64,000 bases of DNA, from NCBI GenBank assembly GCA_003116875.1, contig BCKT01000003.1, forward strand, positions 499,143 to 563,142, read 5' to 3'. Of the stretch, positions 53,344-64,000 are shown one piece after another. The position numbers and the translations under genes are program-made. The notes below the pieces were generated by a model. The model made no database searches, was not told the DNA's origin, and saw nothing but the letters and a program-made list of their open reading frames with translations. Numbering within the stretch: position 1 is the first letter of the stretch; every line of letters begins with the position of its first letter. This DNA is from Takashimella koratensis (Eukaryota; Basidiomycota; Tremellomycetes; Trichosporonales; Tetragoniomycetaceae).

Positions 53344-56300
53344 ATGGGAAACGACCACTCCCACCCAGAGTCGCAGCAAGATGCAGACAGCGCCCAACCC
53401 CCAAACTACTACGAGCTCCTCCAGGTCGACGAAGACGCTACCGCAGAGGAGATCAAGGTGAGTCACTTTCGTCGTCTTGCTCGGCACCATGTCACTCACC
53501 CCTTCTCGCCTTGATTAACCGTCCCACACTAGTCCCAGATGTGTCAGCTGACCATATCCTTCCCCATTTTTAGAGATCATATCGCAAGCTAGCCGTAAGC
53601 TCAATGGCTCAATGCCCTCGTGTACATCTGTCCTGATTTCGTACAAAGCTCGCGAATCACCCGGACAAAAACCCGGATCGAATAGAGGAAGCTACAAAGC
53701 TGTTTGCCGATCTGCAACATGCATACGAGGTAAGTGGGCAGGAGAGATAACTGACTGGGGTCAAAATCATCGCTTTCAGCTGCTGACCGAACATCAGATT
53801 CTCAGCGATCCCAACGTAAGCAAATTGACACCTCCATTTCGAGCATCAATTTTGACATCAAGGCAAGGAACGAGCATTCTACGATCGGCATAAGAATGAT
53901 CACATCACGACCAATGACGAGGACCTCTATGACCATGTGCGAGCTGGTGATGCGGCGGTCAACGATCCCAAATCCAAGCTCAACAAAAGACGAAAGGGAG
54001 AACCAGGTGTCAGATTAGAACAGCTCATGCGCTTTTTCGATCCCAAGATCGCTCGCAAGATGGATGACTCTCCAGACGTAAGATCCATATGCGCTCTCTG
54101 CTGATGTCAGGGGTTCTTTTCGACCTACCGGAGTCTGTTCGCTGTCCTTGCGTCCGACGAAATGCTACACACACCCGACGATGAGATCCCGTTGGATTAC
54201 CCATCCTTTGGTGATTCTACGACATCATATGCTCCGTCAGCAGGTACCAGTCGCGCCGAGAAGAACAAGATCAATTGGGCACGAGACTTTTATGTGGTGT
54301 GGGCAGAGTTTGCAACCGAAAAAAGGTTCGAATGGGTGGCGAAGTGGGACGCAGAGCGGGGCGAAGAGAGGAATGTCCGTCGATTGATGGAAAAGGAGAA
54401 CAAGAAAGTCAGGGATGATTATCGAAAGGAATACAACGAGGCCGTCAGAGTAAGTCTTGAGATCGGTTGATGGCTCACTCCAGGCGCTCGTGACTTTTGT
54501 CCAACATCGCGACCCCCGGTACAAAGCCTACCAAGCTTCTCTGAAGGACAAGAAGAAGTCAGCGACCTCGACGCCAACGACCAAAGGTCCTGTGGAGGAT
54601 GAGACTGCGAAAAAGAAAGCAGAGTCACGAATGCGTTCAGCTGCGGCATTCGTAGAGCAGGACTGGCAGAAGGCTCGCACTCGGACCGAAGAAGAAGACG
54701 AAGAAGATAATGAGGTGGAACAAGATCAAGGTGACGGGACGGGGATCAGGTACGAGGATGGAGAGGGCGGCATGATTTTCGAATGCGTTGCCTGTAATAA
54801 GGTCTTTCAAAGCGAAGCGAGTTGGACCAATCATGAAAGAAGCAAGAAGCATAAGCAAGCCCTGTGGAGGTAAACGAGAATCTTGTGACTTTCGCTGACC
54901 CGCAGACTCAAAAAAGAGATGAGAGACGATCTAAATCTCGACGAACAATCTCCGGACGCAGATGGATCTGGCTTGGATGTGGCCGACCTTGACGAAGCGT
55001 TGAACGAACTCGACGACTCTCCAGATGAAGGGGATGATCTTAATGACGAAACCGACGACGCCGACGAAGACGATCAAGCTGCGAATGGCGACGAGGAAGT
55101 GCAGGCGCGTCAAGGTGATGAAACCCAAATCGACAGCGGGAAGTGAGTCAAACTCTGTCATGGGGCCAACGAGATTTATTGCTAATCCAACCAGATCCAA
55201 CGAATTGCAAGTTGAGGAGCAATCAAAGAAACAATCTGTTTCCCCAATATCTCCTTCGATGTCACAGGCGACATTGGAGACACCACCGACCGAGTTAACG
55301 TCACGTGCGTCGGAAACACCTCAGCTGTCCAAACGGGAGAAGAGACGAGCGAAAGAAGCAAAAAAGAAAGAGGAAAACGAGAAGCCACGTTCTCACGAAG
55401 GAAAGATGAACAAGAAGAGCTCCTCCAAGGCTCCCGAGTTCGTGGTCCCGAAACGCAAGTCGAAGAAGGGACCTCCTATTCCCAAAGAGGATGATTTTGA
55501 CGAGAAAAAAATCGAGCAAGCAATAACAAGCATAGCGGAAAAACGCGAAAAGTTGGCCGACAAATGGAGAGAAGAGTTGCCCAGTGAGTGTATTGGTTCG
55601 ACATCGTGCTCATCTGTAGGTACTCTTTCTCGAACACCAGCGCGAGACCAATCCTCGATCCTGTGTCTGGGAATCGGCAAGCCGTTCTCTGAACGTACCG
55701 CTCAGATTCAGCTAGCTCTGTTGCTGCTCCTGGCCGACTCCGTAAAGGTGAATATCTTTTGCCCTTGTTGTTGCTGACGTGAAGTCATCGACCTCGTCAA
55801 TTGATATCTACGATCCGGTTTGGGATGAGGGGGACCTCAAAGTTCTGAATTACTTTGGTTTTCATGTTCTCGAAGACAACTTGGTACGTGTCGCTCTGTG
55901 ACATGGCTGACGTCTCAGATTGGAAAACATGTGCTAAAATCCGACTGTTACAACATCCTATACTTGCCGCATTGTCCCAAACCTCTTTACGAGTCGCTGT
56001 TGTCAACAAACTTTCAACCCCAGTCAAGTTGGCTATTGCTTGGGAACGACCTTGGAGAGTACATTCCGGGGTTCAGTCCTACTGGCGCAGAGGAAGCTAC
56101 TCCCGCACCGGAATTTGTCAAGCCAAAGAAGAAGCGCAAGGGCAGAGAGGCTCGCGCGGCGGAGATCCCTGACACGGTTCTCAGTCGTATTGGTGAGTGC
56201 CTCGGGTGGACTCAGCTGATAGAAAGTTCCACATATGTCTGTCATCCCGCTCGCCGATTTGCCAGAGACGAACCTACCAGGCTTTGCGAGAGCATTCCTA

Positions 56301-56405
56301 TCATTATGTTTCCAGTGGATACCTGAAGAGAAGAAAACGGAAGTCGATTGGGAGACCGCTTTGCCTGAGATAGTGTGGCCGGAAGACGGCGAAGTAGTCA
56401 CTTAA
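53344..56405 (+). CDS. JJJ1-type J-domain protein fused to an SRR1 domain
   Basis: The N-terminal two-thirds match Jjj1, the J-protein that works with Hsp70 and Rei1 to release Arx1 from late 60S subunits. A J domain (NYYELLQVDEDATAEEIKRS, HPD in LALANHPDKNPD) is followed by GFFSTYRSLFAVLASDE, WARDFYVVWAEFATEKRFEW and a C2H2 finger (FECVACNKVFQSEASWTNHE with RSKKHKQ). Acidic and SKREKRRAKEAKKKEENEK segments follow. Where Jjj1 normally has a second zinc finger, the frame runs on into EFVVPKRKSKKGPPIP and an SRR1/Ber1-like domain: SILCLGIGKPFSERTAQIQL, IYDPVWDEGDLKVLNYFGFH, YNILYLPHCPKPLYESLL and LLLGNDLGEYIPGF, with stop 56403-56405. If the intron at 55142 is retained the frame stops at once, giving Jjj1 alone. 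ATG 55406 could start a separate SRR1 protein. Fusion is the simplest reading of the open frame. Confidence 0.78.
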
Positions 56406-56741
56406 GTCTTGCATGCGATCGCCATTTTGCATTGTAGAACACCATCTTCTGTTTGTACCACAACAATTGCTTTGCGCGTCTCGTCCTTTACTATGCATCG
56501 CAACATATTGGGATACGTAAACAAGCCGATCGTTGGCTATTTCAGGAAACCGGGGCCATCTCATCGCACTTCCCGGAGTTGAGGGGGCTGGGGTCGGTCG
56601 TCCTCAGATTTATATGTTTTGCAATCTTCTTCTCAGTCGCGCACCAGACCACTCTCAACATCGACACCGTCCGCTTACCCTTGCATCCCCACCCGCTGTA
56701 GCTTGCGTCTAGCCTCAACCGCTGCGTGTCGAAGGCGGGAC
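56406..56741. promoter_or_regulatory. Promoter region of the Bre4-like gene
   Basis: The 336 bp contain the JJJ1-SRR1 3' region and the promoter. An AT-rich TTTATATGTTTTG element lies at about 56609-56621, about 120 bp before the ATG, then a pyrimidine-rich leader. Nothing else is evident. Confidence 0.4.
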
Positions 56742-59700
56742 ATGCCGACTCAGGAATCTCAAGCCCCCTCGATTCACATCGTCGGTCCGCAATCAAGCTC
56801 TTCCGACGAAGGTCGTGAGCCTTCTGAACATCACGATGGACACGCACACAACAACGTGAAATTCGCGACGGCAGAGCCTCCCCAGCCTCCAGAGCCACCG
56901 ACAGAGAAGGAGAGTAGTTCACCATTATGGCGTTTTGCCTTGCAACATCATTGGGTATCGTGGATCCCCGCCAAGCTCACATGGACTGACATGAAACCGG
57001 TCATTCGATGCGCCCTAGCCGTGAGCCAAATTGTGATATGCAAATCACTGACCATACAGGCGTGGGCTGGTCTCGTCATCGAACTCATTCATCCTTCAGA
57101 ACTCGCTCTGGGCAACGCTGCCTGTAAGTGAAATGTCGGATCGTAGACTAAAATCTCTTCAGTCTTTGTCTTAGTTGTCGCCTACATGTTGCCGCCATCG
57201 CAATCGACCGTACAGATCCTGGAGATCTTCACCAACCTTTTCTTCTTCACTGGCCTCGCTTGGGCCTGGGTGAGTGATAGTTCTATGAATTGCAACTAAC
57301 AATTGTAGGTTTGTCTTGGAGTTTTTGTCGCCGACAAAACGCGAGTACCTACCAGCCCTTCGATCATAGCGGCAGCTGAGGCCAAATGGTGCGTTCAGCT
57401 ATCAATGGGCTGCTAAACAAGACAGGGCGTCCCTTGCCGATAACCCAACACTATATCAGTTTCGTATCATCTACGACGGCACCTATCTTCAAGCTAAACC
57501 AGCAGTGATATGCGCAGTGTTTCTGGCTGTGGGGACTGGCGCTCTTGTATGTTCCTCAAGTGTCTCTTTACAGCTTGTGCTAACAAGGTTCAGCTTTGGT
57601 GGAAGTTGAGAACCGCACCTAGCCCAGCAACATTCCCATTGGTCTTGAGCTGCATATTGATCGACGTCAGTCTGTCCATCGTCCCACTCTATCCGACCGC
57701 GTTTTACACCTCGGGTCTGCTTTTCTTCAAGCCTATGGCGGTTCAAGGCGGGATCGCGGTGATTTTATCGTTGCTGGTATTTCCAGAGTCCGTCTCGGCT
57801 CAATTCCAATCGAAACTGGCCGGTGTGCTCGATCCAATCACCAAGGCCGTTGGCCAAACCCGTGACCTGTTTGGGGAGGCCAACAAAGTTTCCAGATTTG
57901 GCGTCGACGATGGTGGCCTTTTGACCGTGGAGGAAAGAGACTTTGACTCGCGTCTCATTGCGTGGGCGGACAAAAGTGAAGGGATCCGCACAGAGCTGTT
58001 GGGCAGTTTGGCACGCATACCGCCTTTGCGGGCCCAAGAACGCTACTTGGCTGTCGATATCAGCTTCGGCAGGCTGTCTGGGAAGGATCTTCGACAACTG
58101 TTTGTCCAGCTGGCGGCAGTGCAAGCTCGTGCCAGTGGGATGGCATTCTTTTTCGATATTGTCATCGCCAACACCAAGCACTCGCACATCGACTCCTCCG
58201 CTTTCTCTGCCTACGAAGTTTCTCAAAGTCGACCTAGCTCTCGCCCCGCTTCGGTCCGTCACTCGCCACGTGACAGTGTCGATCTCGCCGAAGAGACAAA
58301 CACCCCACCAGCCGAGGACGAGTCCCGTCATGACTCATATTTCGGTCGTCGACTCCAAGCAGCCTTCCATCGTCGAAGTGGATCGCCTCACGGACTGCAT
58401 CACCACAAAGGCAGTTACTTGTCGTTGCTCGACCATCTGCGGAAGGCACAGCAACCGGTGGGGGTGTATGAAAGCCAACGGTACATGGATGTCGAGAGAG
58501 CTGTTGCGACGTAAGTCTACAATGGGAAATTCATCTGATCGTTAGGGACACCGATCACATGCTGGAGCAATTGGAGCTCTTGGCGGTCAGCAGCGTGCCG
58601 ATCATCTCAGTTCTTGAAACGTCCTTGCAAGCCGCGTCTCATTGGTGTCTTTGGGTGGACAAAAAGTCCAAGAAGCGAGAGCCCCACGCTGCCAAAATAC
58701 GGGAAGAGACCATCAATCTTCAAAGCGCCTTGGACGACTTTAGAGAAGCTCGCCTCAATGTCATCAAGCCGTACCATCACTTGTTCGATCCAACCCACCC
58801 ACCTCCCGATACAGAAGTTTTGCATCAAATCAAGCACCGAGGTCTATTCTGCTCTTTCGTTGCTCAGTATCACCTGGTGAGAGTATATCTTGAGCACTGG
58901 GCTGACTTTAGATCGAGTTCACCGAGTCGCTACTCAGTCTAATGAGGAAGATGGAAGAGCTAGATCAAGCCCGGCCCAAACGACGCCTGTGGTACCCCAA
59001 AGTATCCTCTCTCTTGAAGCACTTCAGCCGTTCTCACCGAGAGTCTCGACAAGACGCTGAAGATCCCGGCGAGGAGAACGAGGGTGAGTTACGTATCTGC
59101 ACTGACATCTGACGATAGCCTTCAACGAAGACGACAATCTGCTGGGAGAAGTACGACGGCGCAATCCGGACTTCATTCCCTTCGAAAATCCGCTCGTTGT
59201 GCTACTAAGTAAACTGTCGAGGATTCCCGATCTCTTATGGAGTCGATCCGCAATGTATGCGGTCAAGGCTGGATTATTGGGTGTTCTAACTTGTTTGCCT
59301 GCCTTTTGCCAGTGAGCAGCTATGGAGCGTCAAGATGCTAAATTCAGGTCAACTGCTTCTTTCTACTATTATAATCGTGGTATCTGGTGCACGATCATGT
59401 ATGTCTTTCTATGCAAAACGAAGCTGACGATTCTTAGGGCTCAACTCAGTAAGTCGAAGGAAAACACAGCGACGAGGTATTGACAGGATTGCTAGCGCTT
59501 GCTGTTTTTTCCGTAAGCCTCCGTCATCAGCCACTGCTAATTTTTTAGGGCGACACGACCTCTGCTTGGATAGCTAGATTGTTTGCATCCTTCTGGGGGT
59601 GTTTGGCAGGCATGGTGGTTTGGTAAGCTTATTGCAGGTGCCAGCCTAATAATTTCAGGTACATCGGTTCAGGATCTGGACAAGGCAATGCTGTGAGTAT

Positions 59701-60945
59701 GCGATAGCGAGAGTTGTTGACAGATTAGTACGGATTGGGAGCAATTTGCGCTGTCACATTCCCCTTTGCAATGTTTTTCAGGCTGCACTTCCCAGGGCAA
59801 ATTTTGACGTCGGTAATGTCTACTGTGACATTTGGACTCGTGATTGGTACGTCCGTGAATTGAATGGAGCTAACATTAGGATATGTATGTTCTCTTCAGT
59901 CTGCGCAGCTCACACTCAGTCATACCTTAACGGGACAGACGTTCGTCTGACCAACGCTGGATGGGGGTGGGACGTCGCCTGGCGGCGTTTCGTCTGCGTT
60001 ATTATCGGAATCACTGCCGCTTGGATCTTCTGTTTTGGTGAGTTTGAAAATCACACAACGCTAATTCTAGTCCCTCCTCGATACTCTGGAAAGCGCGCCA
60101 TTCGTGATTCATATTCGCGAACAATCTCGACGGCTGGCAACATCTTTTGCGATGTCTTGTCCTCAGCCAATGACCCTCACCAGCAGCTACGAGAATCAGA
60201 CGACATGCGTGCGCAGCTATTGGTCGCGCGAACCAAGCTCACCAAGGTGAGTGCCGGGCTCTGTTGAGGCATCTCTGACGTTAGCTGGGCATTCGACATG
60301 CTCTTGTACGCCACGAGTATTCTCTTCGAGGTATGTGGAATGTTTTCGGCAGTGGGATGGTGCTGACTATCTGAAAGGGCGATGGCCGGAAGAGAGATAT
60401 CAAGCGCTTTTGACCACGCTTCAAGACCTCATGTCTCTCTTGGCACAATTGAATCATGTGCTCAGTCAGCTGGATCGACCATGGAGACGAGCCTTCCTCG
60501 ATCGCACGCGTCTCGCAGATCCCCTGTTCCTTTCGGACATTCTGGCTGTGATCAGCATGACGTCTACTGCGTTGAGAGCTGGCACAGCGTTGCCTCAGAT
60601 TACACCCAGCCCGTTGGTAGAACGATGGGTACGTTACGGTTTCTTGGCACAGGCTGACGTTTAGCGCATGGGCAAATCCAAGGGTTTGGACGTTCCCACG
60701 GATCCCGCGGATCCGTCTCATGAGATTCCGTCATTGGTATCGATCGACGTCTTAGAGTCTGAAAGCTATATGCGATACGCATTGGCGGTAACGACCACGT
60801 ACTCGTTGATATCGCGGCTAGACAGTGTTGTTGTTGTTTGTAAAACGTAAGTGTGGATAAGTGAATGACTTCTTATTGACATGAAATCAGTCTCTTGGGC
60901 GAAAACTTCCACATCTCTAACATGCACTTGCCCTCGAGGGCGTGA
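56742..60945 (+). CDS. Bre4-like ArAE-family multi-pass membrane protein
   Basis: Resembles budding yeast Bre4 and fungal 'putative ER transporter, 6TM N-terminal' proteins (aromatic acid exporter superfamily). ATG 56742 starts MPTQESQAPSIHIVGPQSSS, a disordered tail. The first 6TM block includes AWAGLVIELIHPSELALGNA, LVVAYMLPPSQSTVQILEIF, VICAVFLAVGTGALLWW, LVLSCILIDVSLSIVPLY and GGIAVILSLLVFPESVSAQF. A long cytosolic helical region follows (LRQLFVQLAAVQARASGMAF; MLEQLELLAVSSVPIISVLE). A second TM block (AMYAVKAGLLGVLTCLPAFC, LFASFWGCLAGMVVWYIGSG, GAICAVTFPFAMFFRLHFPG, FVCVIIGITAAWIFCFVPPR) leads to a helical C-terminus ending HLPSRA (TGA 60943-60945). Transported substrate is unknown. Convergent with SEC8, 82 bp between stops. 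Confidence 0.85.
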
Positions 60946-61027
60946 CGAGAGTGAAATAGTATTCAGCATGCATGTCCTTACATTTCCCGCATTAGAGGTC
61001 GTTTACATTGTTGTGTCGTTGTTGCTA

Positions 61028-64000
61028 TTACTCATCCCAACCTTCAATCGACATCGAGAGCGCGTGGAGATCGATGAGATACGTATTCAACTCGGAGGAA
61101 GGCTCGTCAGACTGGTCGACCTTACACTGAAGGTTGAGCATCGTGTTATAGTCCTCGAACGAGAAATGAGGCTTGACCAGGCGAATGTTCTCAAGCATAT
61201 CCTGAAGATTGCAGTCAGCATCAAGGCGACGTTTCGATCTCACCTTTGGACCTCTCTCATACAACTCCCAGTACTCCATACACCGGTCAAGAGCATCAGG
61301 AACATCAACCAAACTTCGCAACAGCTGCTGGACTGAGGAGATGTTTCGTTTGATCTTATTGACACCAGCCTGGTTGACTACCTTGATGTTCCGAGCGGCG
61401 TAGATGAAGATGTGGTCTACCAGTTGACCCAAGCCGCGGAACAAGAACTCCTTGTCGATGTCTGAAAGGGTTCGTGAGGCGATTTCTTCGTACTCGACGA
61501 TGCTGCTGTTGAGATCGATGATATCCGGATCGGGCTCAAGAGCCTCACTCTCCAAGCGGTAATCACCCTGCTTGTCAGTCTCGTTTCCCCAGCGATGCTT
61601 ACTTTTCGCAAAGATGCGCCCAAGTTGCAGATGACACGGGCGCGAATCTCAAGCCTCAAAGTGTTCAAGACCATCTCGACCAGTTGTTCGAAAGTCTGCA
61701 CGATCGCTTCATAGCGCCTGATGATCAGTGTGAGCCTGTGTCATTGACTCACTGTGCCATAGCTTTCGTAAGGGGCAGACGTGGGGTATCAATAGAACTC
61801 GGTCCGGTTTCTTGCAGGTCGAGCAAAGCGTCGATGAACCAACGCTGACGTCAGTCGGTACCAACCCATTCCACTCACCAAACTTTGTGCCAAGTTTCCC
61901 AATGCCTCTATCTTCCTATTCGACGAGATTAATTGACCTTCCACAATGGGTCTATCGCCCATCAGGCCAAGCTCCATCTTGACTTCGCGCTGGAACAGCG
62001 AAAGAGCCTCGGGATCAGAAGGCTGGACTGTCAGCGAGGAAATCTGGAGAAACTCACAGTGATAGCCCTGACCTCAGTGAGACACTGGATTATCTCTTCT
62101 CTTTGGGCCCATACAGCTGGAAGAGCTTCGCCTAGTGCAGTAAGATCTGCAAACATTAGCTGAAGTCACCTGACCTTCACTCACCTCTGAATCGATTACT
62201 GCAATGCTGATAGTATTGTACGATGACACCGACAATAAGACGACTGTAGTTCTCGCGGTGGAAGGGCGTCGTTTGCAACATGGAGCACAGGTTGTGGATC
62301 AGCGACATGACGCGGATGCTTGATTTGAGTGGCGGTTTGTCAAACGAGTAATGCAGCGAGTCGGCATCTGAGATGAGCTGCTATTGTTCAAGGTAAACTC
62401 ACCAGCGACAGCTTGTTGGAAAGAGGCTGAGACCTTCTCGTCTAGTTGAGGGAGGAAGACTTTAACGACAAAGTCTTCCAGAATGTTGCCAAACTGCGCC
62501 GTCTCATCTTCAAAGCCCGGGGGGACGACATTCGTAGCTTTTTCGATGAATGCCAGTGTAGGCTGGAACATGACTGTTACGTTGAAGGGATTGGGAGGAA
62601 CGAGAGTGCGATGCTTCGTCGACCGGTCTTCATTTGTGATTGCTTCGTTGCCGACAGCACCAACGAGACCGGGGACTGACGTCTTCAAGCGGGACTTTAG
62701 CGCTTCGTCGATTTCCTTGATATCGTTTGAAACTGCACGCATATCGGTCTCGGTGAATTTGAACATGGCCTTTCGTCAGCGTCAACGAAACGTTGGTCAC
62801 GTACTCTTTGCTTGTCCCTAGCCACCTTCCCGTCTCGCAAAATCTCGTTGATCGACATGAGGGCATGCCTCTCAAGTGCAGAGCCCTCCAAATCGGTGAG
62901 ATATGTGTTCAACAGACTCCGCACTTCGTTCTGGACTGGGCGCCAAATCTCGAGCACAGGAATGTTGAAGGTTGCCGATCCACGCTGACAAGTTAGTCAC
63001 ACCGGATCACAGAAGTCAACTCACGGATGAGATCCATCGTGCCACTTCATACACCACCCGATGGCCCTCCATCACAGCTGCAAGTTTAGAATACAGCGTC
63101 CAGAAGAGGTCGCGAAGCACGACAGCATGCTTGGGAGGACCCATTGCATCCAGGGATACGACTAAACCGAGCATATCTCCCGCCCTGAACAGCTGGCTTT
63201 GTGGTCGCGCGCTCAGTTCGTCACTCCATGCGTCCGACCTGGGGGTCAGTGGCTGCAAAAGACAAGCCCTCACCTTTCTTCAACTTCATCCAGTGTAGTC
63301 TCCACAAGCGTATGTATCTCGTTTGAGACGCGCTGAACGACCATTTCCAAGGCGGGACCGAGCCGTCCCAGAGTCGCCAGAGCTTCCAACAACGTCTCCA
63401 TGTATGAGTACGAGTCTGCCTCAGGATTTCCAGGCTCTGTCGCTGGTAAAGCCATCGCTGACAGCGAGCCGCTCGATGCAGATGAGCTCAGCGTTTGAGG
63501 TACCTCAATATCAAGTGAAGGGTCGCTGTTTGGCTTCACGGCCAAATTGCTCAGGTATAGGGAAAAACGCTGATCCAGCTCAGGTACTGCCGTCAGCAAC
63601 GCAAACACAGCGATACGTACGAGTGTCTTGACCAGGAGTGAAACCGCGCCACAAGGAATCGCTGTAAAAGGTTTTGAGATACAGATGGTTGTGCAACTCT
63701 TCTACCAAGATGTCCGTAAGAGTCTCAATGTCAGCTCAAATCATTAGTAAAACGTACCGTTTCTTGCGTGGTGAAGTAATGGCGAAGCTCTGAGATCGCC
63801 CCAATCTCTCGAATGTCGTCCCGATTGATGGTTTTGATACTCTTCACCAGCACTAGAGCTGCTTGGAGAAACCGCTTCTCGCCGATGAGAGAGTCCAAAC
63901 GGTCCGGGACTTGTTTCAGATCGTCGCTTTCATCAGCTCTTTCCCACATCCTTCACTCACATCGAATCTAAGATCTGCAACATCTCCTTGACTTGTCGTT
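61028..64000 (-). CDS. SEC8: Exocyst complex subunit Sec8, C-terminal part (cut by window edge)
   Basis: Subunit of the exocyst, which tethers secretory vesicles to the plasma membrane. The N-terminus lies beyond 64000. The rightmost exon shows LKQVPDRLDSLIGEKRFLQA, AALVLVKSIKTINRDDIREI and GAISELRHYFTTQET, the Sec8 N-terminal helical pattern in which the 'IGAL.dLR' segment is typical. Later parts: LATLGRLGPALEMVVQRVSN, LVVSLDAMGPPKHAVVLRDL, LETLCNTYLTDLEGS-like segments, NVTVMFQPTLAFIEKATNVV, FRGLGQLVDHIFIYAARNIK, VVNQAGVNKIKRNISSVQQL and DADCNLQDMLENIRLVKPHF with SFEDYNTMLNLQ. The end is SMSIEGWDE, stop at 61028-61030. Introns are short. Sec6 or another CATCHR subunit is the main alternative. 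Confidence 0.8.

Noticed and set aside
55587..55622. 36-nt intron between the JJJ1 and SRR1 parts (GTGAGT ... TAG)
   Set aside because: Shorter than any other intron here, and the frame is open through it, so it is probably coding.
56619..56744. N-terminal extension of the Bre4-like protein
   Set aside because: The longer frame begins at TTG; ATG 56742 is the first true start.

Overview
The window is a stretch of nuclear genome from a basidiomycete fungus, most likely a Tremellomycete yeast of the Cryptococcus/Kwoniella type. The signs are genes broken by many short introns (about 50-75 nt) with GTGAGT/GTAAGT donors and CTGAC/CTAAC branch points, very tight gene spacing, pyrimidine-rich leaders, and fungal proteins such as a Sho1 osmosensor, a Tem1/Spg1 GTPase, a Yor1-type ABC transporter, and DUF1996 and DUF3455 surface or secreted proteins. 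Genus and species cannot be fixed from the sequence alone.

Layout. 1-580 (-) HIS3, cut by the window edge; 858-3644 (+) cohesin loader Mau2/Scc4; 3871-4365 (-) mitoribosomal uS8m, divergent from 4617-6114 (+) mitoribosomal mS45/Bot1; 6639-8642 (+) type II membrane GT61-like glycosyltransferase; 8708-10074 (-) PP2A activator PTPA; 10411-11631 (+) Iah1-like SGNH esterase with a signal peptide and a KDEL end; 12169-14464 (+) three-LIM paxillin-like protein; 14670-16574 (-) DUF1996 membrane protein; 17749-18602 (+) secreted DUF3455 protein; 18685-20151 (-) Atg14-like; 20556-21830 (+) SHO1; 22146-25181 (-) COG8; 25683-28237 (+) ILV3; 28434-32782 (+) PRP22/DHX8. A gene-poor, AT-richer 3.7-kb block with decayed repeats follows (32783-36515). 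Then 36516-42875 (+) YOR1-type ABCC transporter; 43373-47028 (+) mitochondrial Msp1/ATAD1-like AAA ATPase; 47085-49323 (-) mitochondrial dynamin-like (Mmc1-type) membrane protein; 49809-50688 (+) TEM1/SPG1; 50724-51622 (-) HAD dehalogenase-like hydrolase; 51777-52957 (-) unidentified coiled-coil protein; 53344-56405 (+) JJJ1 J-protein fused in frame to an SRR1 domain; 56742-60945 (+) Bre4-like ArAE-family membrane protein; 61028-64000 (-) exocyst SEC8, cut by the window edge.

Almost everything is single-copy housekeeping content with no operon logic. Several pairs share divergent promoters (HIS3/MAU2, uS8m/mS45, PTPA/esterase, DUF1996/DUF3455, ATG14/SHO1, COG8/ILV3, dynamin-like/TEM1, coiled-coil/JJJ1). 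Five genes act in or are targeted to mitochondria (uS8m, mS45, ILV3, the AAA ATPase, the dynamin-like protein). CACGTG boxes recur in several of the promoters.

I see no CRISPR array, rRNA, convincing tRNA or intact transposon. The points most worth a second look are the JJJ1-SRR1 fusion, the esterase carrying both a signal peptide and KDEL, a roughly 600-bp foldback inverted repeat upstream of YOR1, a candidate recursive splice site in mS45, and a helically phased repeat between the two mitoribosomal genes. Exon boundaries were read by eye from reading frame and splice consensus; nothing was computed or searched.
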